64,000 bases of DNA from Turritopsis dohrnii. Its lineage: Eukaryota; Cnidaria; Hydrozoa; Anthoathecata; Oceaniidae. Numbering within the stretch: the stretch's first letter is position 1; the number at the start of each line of letters is the position of its first letter. The DNA lies in NCBI GenBank assembly GCA_027922465.2, contig BQMF02000006.1, forward strand, positions 2,200,379-2,264,378, given 5' to 3'. The notes beneath the pieces were generated by a model. That model was not told the origin of the DNA. It ran no database searches and saw only the letters and a program-made list of their open reading frames with translations. Positions 47,909 to 57,397 of the stretch are shown here, one piece after another. The position numbers and the translations under genes are program-made.

Positions 47909-50900
47909 TTATACATATCTATAATGTCCTCTGGCATATGTAGCAATACCATCGACGATAATTCTTTTGTCATCATCCGCATTGAGAGCGAGTTTGTTTG
48001 TTTTTATAGTGTGGACATCATGCTTAATCGATTGAAAGGTCATCTGTTCCCTGTAAACATTCTTACCATCGAACAAGCATCTCTTGTAATCATCAAACCC
48101 CATGGTCTTCTTTACTACGCACTTCTTGACTCCCTTGCACTTCTTGTCTTCTTTTCCATCCAGCTGTTTATATGCATATGTCTTCGCTCTTAGAGCAACA
48201 AACTCTGTCATTATCTTACCACCCAACTCATCTTTCATTAGACCAATGACTTTCTTATTCAAACCTATGGGTAAAGGTCTGTTATCTTTCTCATCGTACG
48301 CTGAAGTGTCGAATCTCAAAGCTACATCATCGGCAATATCTTTGTAAAAGTCGTCGGTTTTGATGTGATAGACAAAGCTGTCTGTATCCATATAGCAGAG
48401 CTTTAGATTGTCACCATATTTTGGTTTCATGTAATCATAGTGAAACTCGTACATAATCGTCTTTGACAAATCAAGAACTGTAGGTCCCAGATAGATCGGC
48501 TTGTTCAACACAAGTTTGATCTTTTGCATTTCAGCAGCCATCAAATGTTCACTGAAACAGATACTACCCTTGAAATTAGGTTTCATCACCAGCTTCTCAT
48601 ATTGTTCTTTCTTGGTAGCCAAGCGTATGTCTTTATGTTTACGTTGATTCTCCATAGTTTTACCAAAGACTGAATTGTTCATGAGCTTGAAAAAGTCCTT
48701 TTCAAAGTCATTCTTTGATTTGGTACGCAAATTGGTATTGAAATCGATGTACGGCTTCAACCATGCGCTTTGTCTAAATCTCAGTACTCTATGAACCTTC
48801 TCAAGAACAATACCATGCTTCAGCGCTTGATCAAGTGCACGGATATGAATAATATAGTTCTTCTTGTCTGAAAGACATGGAGTTAGCTTTTCTACACCAT
48901 TGATCTTCTTTCGCTCAGACATAAACGGAAGATCGTTATGTGAATCATGAAGCTCCTGAGGATAGTTCACATCAACTTCAAGAAGATAACCATATTTACC
49001 GTCTTTCTCAGCCAACTTTGAAATGAAATCGGTGGTAAATTTATTAGCATCTACCCACTTGAAATTTCCTGTCGGTAGCTTCTGAATCATAGCCCATCCA
49101 TATAGATTATTTGCATCAAGATATTGGAGATAGCTACTTTCTTCAGTCTTCTTATATTTAGCATCCATATACTTGTTATTAGCTTTAGCATATCTATGAA
49201 CAGCCTGACAGAGACCTCCTCTAATACCTTGCTCTACGAACAGAAACATATCCATATCTGACAACAGATCCAGCTCAACCTCTGTCTTTTTCAAACAGGC
49301 TTGCCAAGCTAATCCTGGAGCAGTGTAAAAATGTGCAGGATCCAGTTTATAGTTTGTTATACATGTTTCCCTAAAAGTCTCAAAAACATCAGCAAGCAAT
49401 AGAACGTCTGTCTTGAGGTAGAGATCATGATACGCACCCATATTTTTATTTTTCATGTGTTTCCACACATTCTGCGCATGCGTATAATCAGCATCACTGA
49501 TACCTTTCATGTTCAACTTGCTGTAAAAAGCATCTTTTGGTGGGAGCTTAGTTTCGTTAAACTTATCAAAAGAATCAATGTATTCATAAGGATAAACTCC
49601 TTTTCTTCTCAATAGTTTGAATTGCTCATCACCCTTGAAGAATTGTCGAAGGTTTTTACACTGATCGTCGGATAGATTGTTTACCAAGTTATCCAGACTA
49701 CTAGCCATGAAACGCACGCTATCGATGAATCTCAACTGTATCTTTTGAACTCTAATCACCCCATCTTTATCAATGTATTCACCAACCTTAACATCCAATG
49801 AGAAAGATATATATTTTTCTTTGTTTTCAGCGATGACGGCAATCCCTTCATCCCCATACTGTTTGGCTAGTTCTTTGATAAACAGATGAGCATCATATCC
49901 GCTCAGATTGTGAAAGACGATTGGGATGTATTTAGGCACTTTGTAACGGAGATTACAAGACTGATGTGCAGCTCCACGAAATTTACCAGTAAAATGACAG
50001 TGATCCCTAACCTTAATATTATCTTTTTCAAATTCTTTCATACATATATGACATTTATCAGAATCGATAAATCCCTGTTCCTCTTCATATGTGAGGTCTC
50101 GCATTCTCTGTTTAGGAAACATATTGTATAGCCTTTTCACTTCACCTACCGCATGATCCACGAAACGTAAAACACAGTCTTCACCTCGATAAAGCGTTAG
50201 AGGATCTGAAACTTCACCATGAGCAAATTTGCTATAACAACAGAAGCCTGTGGGGATATGTATACCAACCTTTTTAGTGGATGATCCAATAACGCTACGC
50301 GGTTCTTTACAAACCTCTTTTGACAAAGCTTCGAAATCAGCATACATTATGAAAGGAGCTTTGAGCTGGTACTGACCGTCATGAAATTTTACGGTGCTAC
50401 CCTCCTTTGGCATCTCAATCTTCGCGACATCATTATTTTTACAATATTCAAAGTGTTCATCTCGTATTTTCTCACTTGAGAATCCATTGAGACAATTCAA
50501 ACAATAATGCTCCTTATGTTCGTGATTCGAGTTGACCTTACTCAAGACACCACTCAAGTTCTTTACAGCTACATAATGTCTCTTTTCCTCTTCACATAGT
50601 AAAAACAAAACAACCGTTTCTTTGCAATCAAGATGCTTCGACTTACGACACATATAGATACCTTCTTTCTCATCTTTTGTTAAAACATGCACAGCAATAT
50701 CAGGGTTCCTCCTCTCAAACAAATCTATTTTATTTAGCGCCATTGGAAACGATAAACCGTCCCAATTATATTTATCAACATGTTTCTTGAGATTCGTTAT
50801 CCTTTGCGGATCTTTCTTAATCTCATTGTGGTTCAAAGCAGCAGTAACAGCCCATTTGAAGCACTCTTCATCATCTTCGTTATGCGGATTGATAACAGAT

Positions 50901-51766
50901 CGTTTCCCACTGAAATTCTCAGGTAAAGGTAAGTAAGAGCTACCTCTAGTTAATTTTAGCTTGTGAAAGTCTACATCAATATTTAAAATCTTATCGATAA
51001 CAAAGCCGGATTGAGGTAACGCAGGGTTTTCAACCTGTTCGATTATCTTATTGAACATCTTATTGACAACATCAGATATATCGCTTTCATTGTGAATTGT
51101 TTCCATATTGCTATTGAACGCCTTATCGACATAGATTGTCGCTTCAGGATTGGATAAATCCTCCTTTCTCCATTTGATCCACACAGTTGCTTGAATTTTT
51201 ATTGATTTTTTGTTTTTGAGTTCTCTCATAATCAGATCACTTAAAATGGGTCGAACCTTTTCGAGAAACGAATCAACGTCCTTTTTTCCATCTGAGTTTA
51301 TCTTGAACCTTTTGTAAGAACCCTCAAACGCCGTTTCAATGGGGACAAACGCTTTTGGTTCCACCAATTTTTCATCTTTTTCATCATCATTCTTTCTCTT
51401 ATAGAGATTAAGAATCTTCTTCTTCATCTCTCCATAAGCGCTACTCACTTTCTCACGAATAGGTTTAGGTACATGATTTACTAACCACTCCTTCAACTCA
51501 TCCAACTTACTTTTCACCTGAGGTCTATTTTTTGCCATTTCTTGCTGTTCAAACAAATCCATATCTTGTTGGGTAGGAATAATTGGAACAGGTCTTGGTG
51601 GTGGAACAGGTCGGTTAAACCTAGTAGGTCTTGGTAGTGGAACAGGTCGGACAGGTGTGTTTTCTAATAATTCGATCAACTCAGTTTTTCTGAGTTTTGA
51701 GTAGCCATGTAGACCGCGTTCTCTTGCAAGAGCTTTTAATTGAACAACAGTATTTCGTGAAGTCAT
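47909..51766 (-). CDS. protein-primed DNA polymerase B (pPolB)
   Basis: 1,285 residues, the replicative polymerase of Polintons. A SAP-like helix pair opens it (residues about 4-35: VVQLKALARERG, then LRKTELIELLE), followed by a Pro-rich linker. The 3'-5' exonuclease motifs are YADFEAL (about 475), NLSGYDAHLF (about 624) and YLKTDVLLLADV (about 780). A Cys/His cluster (CHICMKEF...DHCHFTGKFRGAAHQSCN, about 565-600) resembles an endonuclease-VII-type zinc site, and an earlier C2H2-like finger is at about 430. Polymerase motifs: YLDANNLYGWAM (A, about 885), MNNSVFGKTMEN (B, about 1030) and YMDTDSFVYH (C, about 1127). All catalytic Asp residues are present and the frame is intact from ATG to stop, unlike the capsid gene. 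Confidence 0.95.
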   Translation of the reverse strand: MTSRNTVVQLKALARERGLHGYSKLRKTELIELLENTPVRPVPLPRPTRFNRPVPPPRPVPIIPTQQDMDLFEQQEMAKNRPQVKSKLDELKEWLVNHVPKPIREKVSSAYGEMKKKILNLYKRKNDDEKDEKLVEPKAFVPIETAFEGSYKRFKINSDGKKDVDSFLEKVRPILSDLIMRELKNKKSIKIQATVWIKWRKEDLSNPEATIYVDKAFNSNMETIHNESDISDVVNKMFNKIIEQVENPALPQSGFVIDKILNIDVDFHKLKLTRGSSYLPLPENFSGKRSVINPHNEDDEECFKWAVTAALNHNEIKKDPQRITNLKKHVDKYNWDGLSFPMALNKIDLFERRNPDIAVHVLTKDEKEGIYMCRKSKHLDCKETVVLFLLCEEEKRHYVAVKNLSGVLSKVNSNHEHKEHYCLNCLNGFSSEKIRDEHFEYCKNNDVAKIEMPKEGSTVKFHDGQYQLKAPFIMYADFEALSKEVCKEPRSVIGSSTKKVGIHIPTGFCCYSKFAHGEVSDPLTLYRGEDCVLRFVDHAVGEVKRLYNMFPKQRMRDLTYEEEQGFIDSDKCHICMKEFEKDNIKVRDHCHFTGKFRGAAHQSCNLRYKVPKYIPIVFHNLSGYDAHLFIKELAKQYGDEGIAVIAENKEKYISFSLDVKVGEYIDKDGVIRVQKIQLRFIDSVRFMASSLDNLVNNLSDDQCKNLRQFFKGDEQFKLLRRKGVYPYEYIDSFDKFNETKLPPKDAFYSKLNMKGISDADYTHAQNVWKHMKNKNMGAYHDLYLKTDVLLLADVFETFRETCITNYKLDPAHFYTAPGLAWQACLKKTEVELDLLSDMDMFLFVEQGIRGGLCQAVHRYAKANNKYMDAKYKKTEESSYLQYLDANNLYGWAMIQKLPTGNFKWVDANKFTTDFISKLAEKDGKYGYLLEVDVNYPQELHDSHNDLPFMSERKKINGVEKLTPCLSDKKNYIIHIRALDQALKHGIVLEKVHRVLRFRQSAWLKPYIDFNTNLRTKSKNDFEKDFFKLMNNSVFGKTMENQRKHKDIRLATKKEQYEKLVMKPNFKGSICFSEHLMAAEMQKIKLVLNKPIYLGPTVLDLSKTIMYEFHYDYMKPKYGDNLKLCYMDTDSFVYHIKTDDFYKDIADDVALRFDTSAYDEKDNRPLPIGLNKKVIGLMKDELGGKIMTEFVALRAKTYAYKQLDGKEDKKCKGVKKCVVKKTMGFDDYKRCLFDGKNVYREQMTFQSIKHDVHTIKTNKLALNADDDKRIIVDGIATYARGHYRYV

Positions 51767-51881
51767 GTTGTGATATACAAATGTGTTTAGCTTCCTTTAA
51801 GGTAGTTTAGAAATTTCCAATTTTTTCAGACTATATAGTTAACATTTGTTACTCGATTTTAAGTAACAAAAAACACAGCCT

Positions 51882-52184
51882 CTACAAGGTTGAACGAGCC
51901 AATTTTTTTTGTTTCCGAACCATCTTTTTCTGCTCATTATTATGCTCTCGATATCTGAGATATTTTTCTTCGTTGTTATTTATCCAGTTTGAATAGCGTG
52001 TATAAAATGCTTGTTTCGTATCAGGATCGAGAGTATAAGATGGATCCTTATCATTTTTTTCAAGTACCTCAACCATTTTAGCTTTATTCATTTGCTTAAC
52101 ATATTTTATTTTTCGTGATGCACATAAGTTTATCAATGTATCATAAGTCATTGATTGGTAATCTGATTCTGTTTTGTCGGTCAT
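51882..52184 (-). CDS. small SAP-like protein
   Basis: 100 residues. The N-terminal half (MTYDTLINLCASRKIKYVK, then KAKMVEVLEKND) has the two-helix pattern of SAP DNA-binding motifs, like the start of the neighbouring polymerase. The C-terminal half is Lys/Arg/Asn-rich. It lies between the polymerase and the divergent integrase, with about 105 bp separating the two starts. DNA binding is an inference; no known gene name. Confidence 0.55.
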   Translation of the reverse strand: MTDKTESDYQSMTYDTLINLCASRKIKYVKQMNKAKMVEVLEKNDKDPSYTLDPDTKQAFYTRYSNWINNNEEKYLRYREHNNEQKKMVRKQKKLARSTL

Positions 52185-52289
52185 GTTTATTCTTTATATA
52201 AAGATAATAAAAACTTTTAAACCACTTTTCTCGTGTCATTTTTTTTTTTAATAAAATGAGCTAAAATAAAACGTTGTTTATAAATAAAA

Positions 52290-53273
52290 ATGTCAGACAC
52301 TAAACTTCAAGAAATTTATTATCAACCTCAAAACTTATGGAAAGGACAAAAGGCTGTTCGCAATCTAAGAGGATTTGGTTTCAAACCGAAGGTAATTAAG
52401 AAGTGGCTATCAAAACAAGCTTTGTGGCAAGTACATTTACCAGCACCGAAAAGAATCGAACGTCCACATTATGAGGTAACTAAACCGAATGAGATTCATC
52501 AATTTGATATATTGTATATGCCTAGTGATATGCTATATGGTAATAAATACAAGTACATTTTGTCTGGTATCGATGTTGCTTCACGCTATAAGGTGGCTCG
52601 ACCTTTGAATACTAAGAGAGCGAAAGAGGTTGCCGCTATGATCGAAGACATCTACAAGGTTGGACCCTTAAACTATCCAAAAGTATTTCAATGCGATAAC
52701 GGTTCAGAATTCAAAGCTGATGTGACAAAGCTGTTGGAGAAGAATAATGTTGAAATTAAAAGAGCAACTACAAAATATAAGCATACCCATACAGCTTTTG
52801 TTGAGGCATTGAACAAGATACTTGCTGAAAATTTATTCAAAATACAAGATGCTCAAGAACTAAATGATTCGGAAAAGGTATCATCCACATGGGTCAAATA
52901 TTTGTATAAACTTGTGGGTAGATTGAACGATACAAAGACTCAGATGATCGGTATGAAACCGAAAGATGCCATCAAATTTAAAGAGGTGCCTCTCGCTAAA
53001 CGAGAGAGCTATCCATCTGAAGTAGAGCTACCTCAAGATGGTTTGTATAGATATCTATTGCAACCGGGTGAAGAGCACGATGACCATCGAAAAAGAGCAA
53101 CAGATAGAATATGGTCAAAGAGGACATATAGATTGAGTGAGGTAATAGATCAACCAGGTAACCGTGTAATGTATTACCTTCAAGATGGACCTGAACGAGC
53201 TTTTGTGAAAGAAGAGCTGATGTTGATACCTGAGGATACAGAGCTACCTCCTGATTATGTGCAAGGTTGGTGA
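52290..53273 (+). CDS. Polinton integrase (retroviral-type, DDE)
   Basis: 327 residues. The RVE core shows Asp73 (HQFDILYMP), Asp136 (QCDNGSEF) and Glu172 (HTAFVEALN), a D,D35E spacing as in retroviral integrases. The C-terminus (YRLSEVIDQPGNRVMYYL, then FVKEELMLIPED) matches the chromodomain-like end common in Polinton and Ty3 integrases. The N-terminal helical segment lacks a clear HHCC zinc motif. It would insert the element with a short target duplication. Intact frame; starts 105 bp from the divergent SAP-like gene. Confidence 0.93.
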   Translation: MSDTKLQEIYYQPQNLWKGQKAVRNLRGFGFKPKVIKKWLSKQALWQVHLPAPKRIERPHYEVTKPNEIHQFDILYMPSDMLYGNKYKYILSGIDVASRYKVARPLNTKRAKEVAAMIEDIYKVGPLNYPKVFQCDNGSEFKADVTKLLEKNNVEIKRATTKYKHTHTAFVEALNKILAENLFKIQDAQELNDSEKVSSTWVKYLYKLVGRLNDTKTQMIGMKPKDAIKFKEVPLAKRESYPSEVELPQDGLYRYLLQPGEEHDDHRKRATDRIWSKRTYRLSEVIDQPGNRVMYYLQDGPERAFVKEELMLIPEDTELPPDYVQGW

Positions 53274-53341
53274 ACCGTACATACAAAGTATCTTTACTAG
53301 AAACAAGTAAAGATGATTGCGATTTTATCTAGCGACGAGGT

Positions 53342-53680
53342 TTAGTGCCACATAATGTCATAATCAAAGAACTGTCTTTCATGATTCTTTTCAGATTGTT
53401 TGAGCCCCTTCGGTCTGACAAAGGCTTCTCTAGAATTCCAACCATAATCCTTCAACTCAACGCAAAGTCTTGCAGGCAACCATGTCTTATATAAATTTCC
53501 TGTTCTGTCTTGGACCTCTGCATACATAGCTGTTCCAGACCCAAATTCAGATGCGGGTGTGTCTATCTCAACCACAGATTTAACATGATAAATCACGTTT
53601 TCAGTTAGCTCTCTCCACTTTGTGATCGGAGTAATTTGTTCCATGTTTTGTTCAAATGTTGCAACTGTTGGGAATTCCAT
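53342..53680 (-). CDS. small Polinton protein, beta-rich, unknown
   Basis: 112 residues, intact. It has a regular alternation of hydrophobic strands (YHVKSVVEI, AMYAEVQD, NLYKTWLPARLCVELK) suggestive of a small beta-barrel such as an OB-fold. It resembles short uncharacterised proteins encoded by other cnidarian Polintons. A single-strand DNA-binding role is a guess from fold impression only. Located between integrase and a membrane-protein gene, facing both. Confidence 0.6.
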   Translation of the reverse strand: MEFPTVATFEQNMEQITPITKWRELTENVIYHVKSVVEIDTPASEFGSGTAMYAEVQDRTGNLYKTWLPARLCVELKDYGWNSREAFVRPKGLKQSEKNHERQFFDYDIMWH

Positions 53681-53750
53681 TGTCTATATACTTGTGATCA
53701 TATTTCTTTATATCACTTTTTCAAATTTAGGAACACACAAGCACATCCTA

Positions 53751-54344
53751 CTAACCATTTTCGTTTATGGATTTTTTCAGGTTTTGAAGTTCTACCATCA
53801 AACTTTTTTGAAATTGATTTTGGGTTTCAGTCTCCATCTTTCTATCTGTAGAACTGAGTCTTTCTAAAGCTTTGTAATATGTTCCTTGTAAAACCTGGAA
53901 TTCTTTGTAATTGATCCTCCCATCAGTCAGCGCCTGACTTATGTTAGTTTCAAAGACAGAAATTGAGAATGTTACAATATCATATAATTTTATCACTTTT
54001 TCTACTTTCTTTTGATATCTTTTGATGACAGCTGTGGTAAGTCCGGTACAGATAGAGCCGGCTAAGGCTACACCACCTAATCCTGCAGAAATAGGTATTC
54101 CGATAATAGTAGCCCCTGTTGCAATTGAACCGATGCCAGAGCCAATGGTTATAGCGCTTGAGCTAGCATTTAGTAGCATCGATCGTTCTATCGCCTTGTT
54201 GTATCTCTTGAGCTTGATGCTAAACTTGTTCTTAAGTTTTATCAACTCGTCAAACTCAGAATTTATTACGCTTGCGTTAAACTTTTCCTGCTCATTCAAA
54301 TCCTCAGGAGCAGTGGGTAGTTTTGGATAAATTTTAAAACTCAT
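53751..54344 (-). CDS. Polinton protein with Gly-rich hydrophobic hairpin
   Basis: 197 residues. The centre (about 61-105: SSSAITIGSGIGSIATGAT, then IIGIPISAGLGGVALAGSI) is a long Gly/Ala/Ile segment able to form a membrane hairpin. It is flanked by charged helical arms (KLKNKFSIKLKRYNK; TTAVIKRYQKKVEKVIKLY). It is transcribed away from 54404, sharing a 59-bp spacer with an ATTTAGAGG/CCTCTAAAT inverted repeat. Possible membrane-interacting virion component; function unknown. Confidence 0.6.
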   Translation of the reverse strand: MSFKIYPKLPTAPEDLNEQEKFNASVINSEFDELIKLKNKFSIKLKRYNKAIERSMLLNASSSAITIGSGIGSIATGATIIGIPISAGLGGVALAGSICTGLTTAVIKRYQKKVEKVIKLYDIVTFSISVFETNISQALTDGRINYKEFQVLQGTYYKALERLSSTDRKMETETQNQFQKSLMVELQNLKKSINENG

Positions 54345-54403
54345 ATTTAGAGGGATGTTATAACATAATATAATAATAATAAATTATCCTCTAAATAAAT
54401 AAA

Positions 54404-55693
54404 ATGGCGGACATTGACATTGACCCCTTTGGAGAACATGGGATGACGACAGATGAAACAACCGATGAGACGTTTCCTCTCATACCGACCGGTGATCGTA
54501 CGGGTGTACAGATAGATACATCAGGTGATCATGAAACATCATTCGGTGGTCACAGTCTGCATACTAGAGTTTTGAAAGAACTAGTTGAAGGGCTGTATGA
54601 TAGATTATCCGAAAAATTCCGGTCAAAACCTGAGGTGTTATATACCGATCAGTTTGAAATTAGAGATCGTGAATTATACTACAAAGACGGTAGCAAACCA
54701 TTGACAAACAATGGAAGACTAAGGGCTATTGATACTATAGAGAAAATACTTGGCAAGAAAAGACTGCGTAATTTAGGGTATGATATACCTAAGAGCAAAT
54801 TTTCAGCCAGACAGGAAGCTGTACTTAACAAAATATCAGAAGAGCTTCCTTCGACATCTAAAATCACAAAATCGAGTGATGTAGAGCTTGAGGAAATTAC
54901 GGGGAACATTGCAAATAGTACGGAAGATCTAATTTCATTAATAAGACAACAATCTGTCGATCATGAAATGACTCAGACCGGTGATCTATTTGAATATCCT
55001 GTACGTGAGCTGTTAGGATTGGACAAAGCGCTGAGAAACATACGAGGAGGTCTTCAGGAAGAGGTTGCGAAAAAGGTTCGAATAGAACAGCATATCGATA
55101 AGGAGAAAAACAAGTTGGAAGAAATGGAAAATGATGCAACATACACGGACGAACAACGAAAAGAGGTTGAAGATCGAATGGATGGATTACGTGAAGAGTT
55201 GAAAGCTAGGAAAGAGAACATTGATATTCTCAAAGGCAAACTAAACAGTCAAGTTACGAGCATCAAAGAAACCATTGCTAAAGTCCTCGACAAAGATACC
55301 TCATTAGGTGAAAGGATACGAACACTATTCCGTGAACAAGGTATCACAATCGTTAGCATTCTGACAGCGTTTGGTATGGCTATCGGTGTTCTTGTGGAAG
55401 CTTTGTTACCGGGAGGATCAGCAGCTGGAAGTTCTTCACAAAATCCCGACAAAGGTGGTGATAAAAAGGATGATGCAAAGGAATGGATAAAAAATAAACT
55501 AAAAGCGTTAGCATCACTTCTAGGTAGATTGGCATCTAAAGCGGCAGAGGCTTTACCCGGAATAATTGGGTCTATCGTATCGTGGATAATGAACAGAGCG
55601 AAAGAAGCGGTCGGTTGGTTAAGTGAAAATTTATGGGCTCTGATTGTAGGGGTTGGGGGGTTGATCTATACGTACCTTGTCACTAGACGGTAA
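54404..55693 (+). CDS. coiled-coil protein with C-terminal membrane/amphipathic helices
   Basis: 429 residues. N-terminal Asp/Thr-rich 40 residues. A central helical region is followed by a strong coiled coil (about 220-295, KEKNKLEEMENDATY...VEDRMDGLREELK). A hydrophobic segment (about 312-335, TIVSILTAFGMAIGVLVEALL), a Gly/Ser/Asp linker, then a run of amphipathic helices rich in Lys/Ala/Leu (WIKNKLKALASLLGRLASK; IIGSIVSWIMNRAKEAVGW) and a last membrane-like segment end the protein. Similar proteins are seen in cnidarian Polintons. By layout it could be a minor virion or membrane-active entry factor; not proven. Confidence 0.6.
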   Translation: MADIDIDPFGEHGMTTDETTDETFPLIPTGDRTGVQIDTSGDHETSFGGHSLHTRVLKELVEGLYDRLSEKFRSKPEVLYTDQFEIRDRELYYKDGSKPLTNNGRLRAIDTIEKILGKKRLRNLGYDIPKSKFSARQEAVLNKISEELPSTSKITKSSDVELEEITGNIANSTEDLISLIRQQSVDHEMTQTGDLFEYPVRELLGLDKALRNIRGGLQEEVAKKVRIEQHIDKEKNKLEEMENDATYTDEQRKEVEDRMDGLREELKARKENIDILKGKLNSQVTSIKETIAKVLDKDTSLGERIRTLFREQGITIVSILTAFGMAIGVLVEALLPGGSAAGSSSQNPDKGGDKKDDAKEWIKNKLKALASLLGRLASKAAEALPGIIGSIVSWIMNRAKEAVGWLSENLWALIVGVGGLIYTYLVTRR

Positions 55694-55752
55694 CCATCTG
55701 AAAGTGTATATGTTACACGTATCGTGTAACATAATTTTTTTGTTGATGGTCT

Positions 55753-56178
55753 TCAGCGTTTCTCAAAATACCACACAGCACCACCAACACCGAGCATACT
55801 CAGAGCTATAAAAGCCAATTCCCTTTCATGTTGATCATGACTCGGTGTATAAAAGTCGCTCAATACAGGCTCTCGTGGTAGCGGTTCAAGATGATTACTA
55901 AACACCCTATTGTACTCTCTCATTGCATCGTTGAACTCTACGAATTTTGAATCAGCCTTCTTTTCGAGCATGAGCTGCTTATTGATGAAATCGATCCTTT
56001 CCTGTCGTTTTTGCTGCCATTCAATCTGTGCTTTTTGTAATTTTTCTATGGCCAAATCATGACGTTTTCTTTCCTTATCGATTCTGTCTTTGGATAAACT
56101 TGAAAACAGATAGCTTGATCCTGTGAAAGCCAAAGCGTTAGCCAAAGCTCCACCTAACATCATTGCGATAGAAGCCAT
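55753..56178 (-). CDS. small membrane/coiled-coil protein
   Basis: 141 residues: hydrophobic N-terminus (MLGGALANALAFTGSSYLF), charged helix (about 33-75) and a hydrophobic C-terminal segment (LAFIALSMLGVGGAVWYF). Stops 2 bp from the next gene's end region, in the tightly packed minus-strand cluster 57369-55753. No recognised family. Confidence 0.55.
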   Translation of the reverse strand: MASIAMMLGGALANALAFTGSSYLFSSLSKDRIDKERKRHDLAIEKLQKAQIEWQQKRQERIDFINKQLMLEKKADSKFVEFNDAMREYNRVFSNHLEPLPREPVLSDFYTPSHDQHERELAFIALSMLGVGGAVWYFEKR

Positions 56179-56180
56179 AT

Positions 56181-56408
56181 TTAGATATTGATATTTTCAG
56201 GCAAAATCTTTTGTTTGATTAAGTAGTCCTTTGTCACTTCACTAGCGGCGATAATGGAAACTAGTTTTCCCGTATCTTCCAAGTCGAACTTTTGAATAGA
56301 GGGAGGTGTCATTTTTAACACCTTTTTTACAAGCATAGAGTAGCCGATAGCGAGTGCTGATATGACTGATGCGTGATATAAATCGTTGACGATATTTTTC
56401 TTGTCCAT
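56181..56408 (-). CDS. 75-residue small membrane protein
   Basis: One hydrophobic segment (SVISALAIGYSMLV) near the N-terminus and a second weaker one (LVSIIAASEV). The gene ends 2 bp before the next start, operon-like packing. Family unknown. Confidence 0.5.
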   Translation of the reverse strand: MDKKNIVNDLYHASVISALAIGYSMLVKKVLKMTPPSIQKFDLEDTGKLVSIIAASEVTKDYLIKQKILPENINI

Positions 56409-56435
56409 GTTTGTTACATATACATTTTTTTCTTT

Positions 56436-56780
56436 TTAGTCCATTTCATGTTTATTGATTTTCACTGGTATTTTAGATTTTTGTGGAAGGGGGGTGGATG
56501 GTGACCCACGGGGTAATATTTGCTCTTTCTTTTTATACACAAAATAAGCAAATCCACCAACTAAACCGAGAACTATTATTCCACCTACACCATAGGTGTA
56601 ATTCATGGGTTGTTCATTTGGTTTGGTGAGAGAGTCATCGGGCTTCTTCACTTCTTTTTGAGGTGACACTTGTTTTAATTCTTCTCGTTTTTTACGGTTG
56701 TATTCCGCCAACTTCTTACCCGCTTCAACCTTTTTTGGATTCTTCGTTGTCACTTGAATGGGAGTCTGTTCTTCTGACAT
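56436..56780 (-). CDS. single-pass membrane protein, Lys/Pro-rich
   Basis: 114 residues: Lys/Glu/Pro-rich N-terminal domain, one transmembrane segment (VGGIIVLGLVGGFAYFVY, about 65-82), basic Ser/Pro-rich tail. Its start overlaps the preceding gene by 56 bp in another frame. Function unknown. Confidence 0.55.
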   Translation of the reverse strand: MSEEQTPIQVTTKNPKKVEAGKKLAEYNRKKREELKQVSPQKEVKKPDDSLTKPNEQPMNYTYGVGGIIVLGLVGGFAYFVYKKKEQILPRGSPSTPLPQKSKIPVKINKHEMD

Positions 56781-57369
56781 TTTTATTATCTACTGTATTT
56801 ATATTATCATCGGATTTATTTAAATTCCTTTCATTGATATAATGCCTCCCGGTAATAAGTCCAACACTGAGTGGTGCTAATAATGAGCCGAACTTGTAAT
56901 ATAAGTCACATGTAAATCTTTGAAGAGCAGAGTTTAAGAAGGGGTCAGTTTCCAGGTCATTGCTCAACGCATCTTGATTGTTTATTCCTAACGTTGCACA
57001 AGCCCCCATGGAATAAATACGTATCAGTGATTTCCCCAAGGATTTTACCATTTGACCTGATAGTTTAGCTTCATAGATACTAAAAAGTTTTTCTACCTCT
57101 TCATCTTTGAGTTTGTTAATCTGTTCTTCCGTGTACATTTTCCCTAAGTATAGCTTGCTATTTCCAGTTAAGACACACTCGAGTAATTTTTGTCTTTTAC
57201 CATCTGAAGGTGGAAATTCATCCGGAACATCATAACTCTGGTTGATTAAATTATCGATCGCTGTTTCCACCATTTTTATTAGAGAGAGGTATTTTTTTAA
57301 CACAAAATAAAAGTAAAATAGCGAGATCAGCAGTATGCTTAATAACACGAAGTTGACATATTCTATCAT
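56725..57369 (-). CDS. membrane-anchored Polinton protein, unknown
   Basis: 214 residues with an N-terminal signal-anchor-like segment (FVLLSILLISLFYFYFVL), a helical middle and a weaker hydrophobic stretch (FGSLLAPLSVGLITG, about 162-176), then an Asn/Asp/Ser-rich tail. First gene of the minus cluster, starting 28 bp from the hairpin repeat array. Family not recognised. Confidence 0.55.
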   Translation of the reverse strand: MIEYVNFVLLSILLISLFYFYFVLKKYLSLIKMVETAIDNLINQSYDVPDEFPPSDGKRQKLLECVLTGNSKLYLGKMYTEEQINKLKDEEVEKLFSIYEAKLSGQMVKSLGKSLIRIYSMGACATLGINNQDALSNDLETDPFLNSALQRFTCDLYYKFGSLLAPLSVGLITGRHYINERNLNKSDDNINTVDNKNVRRTDSHSSDNEESKKG

Positions 57370-57397
57370 TTTGTTGTGTTTGTTATAATTTTCTTAT

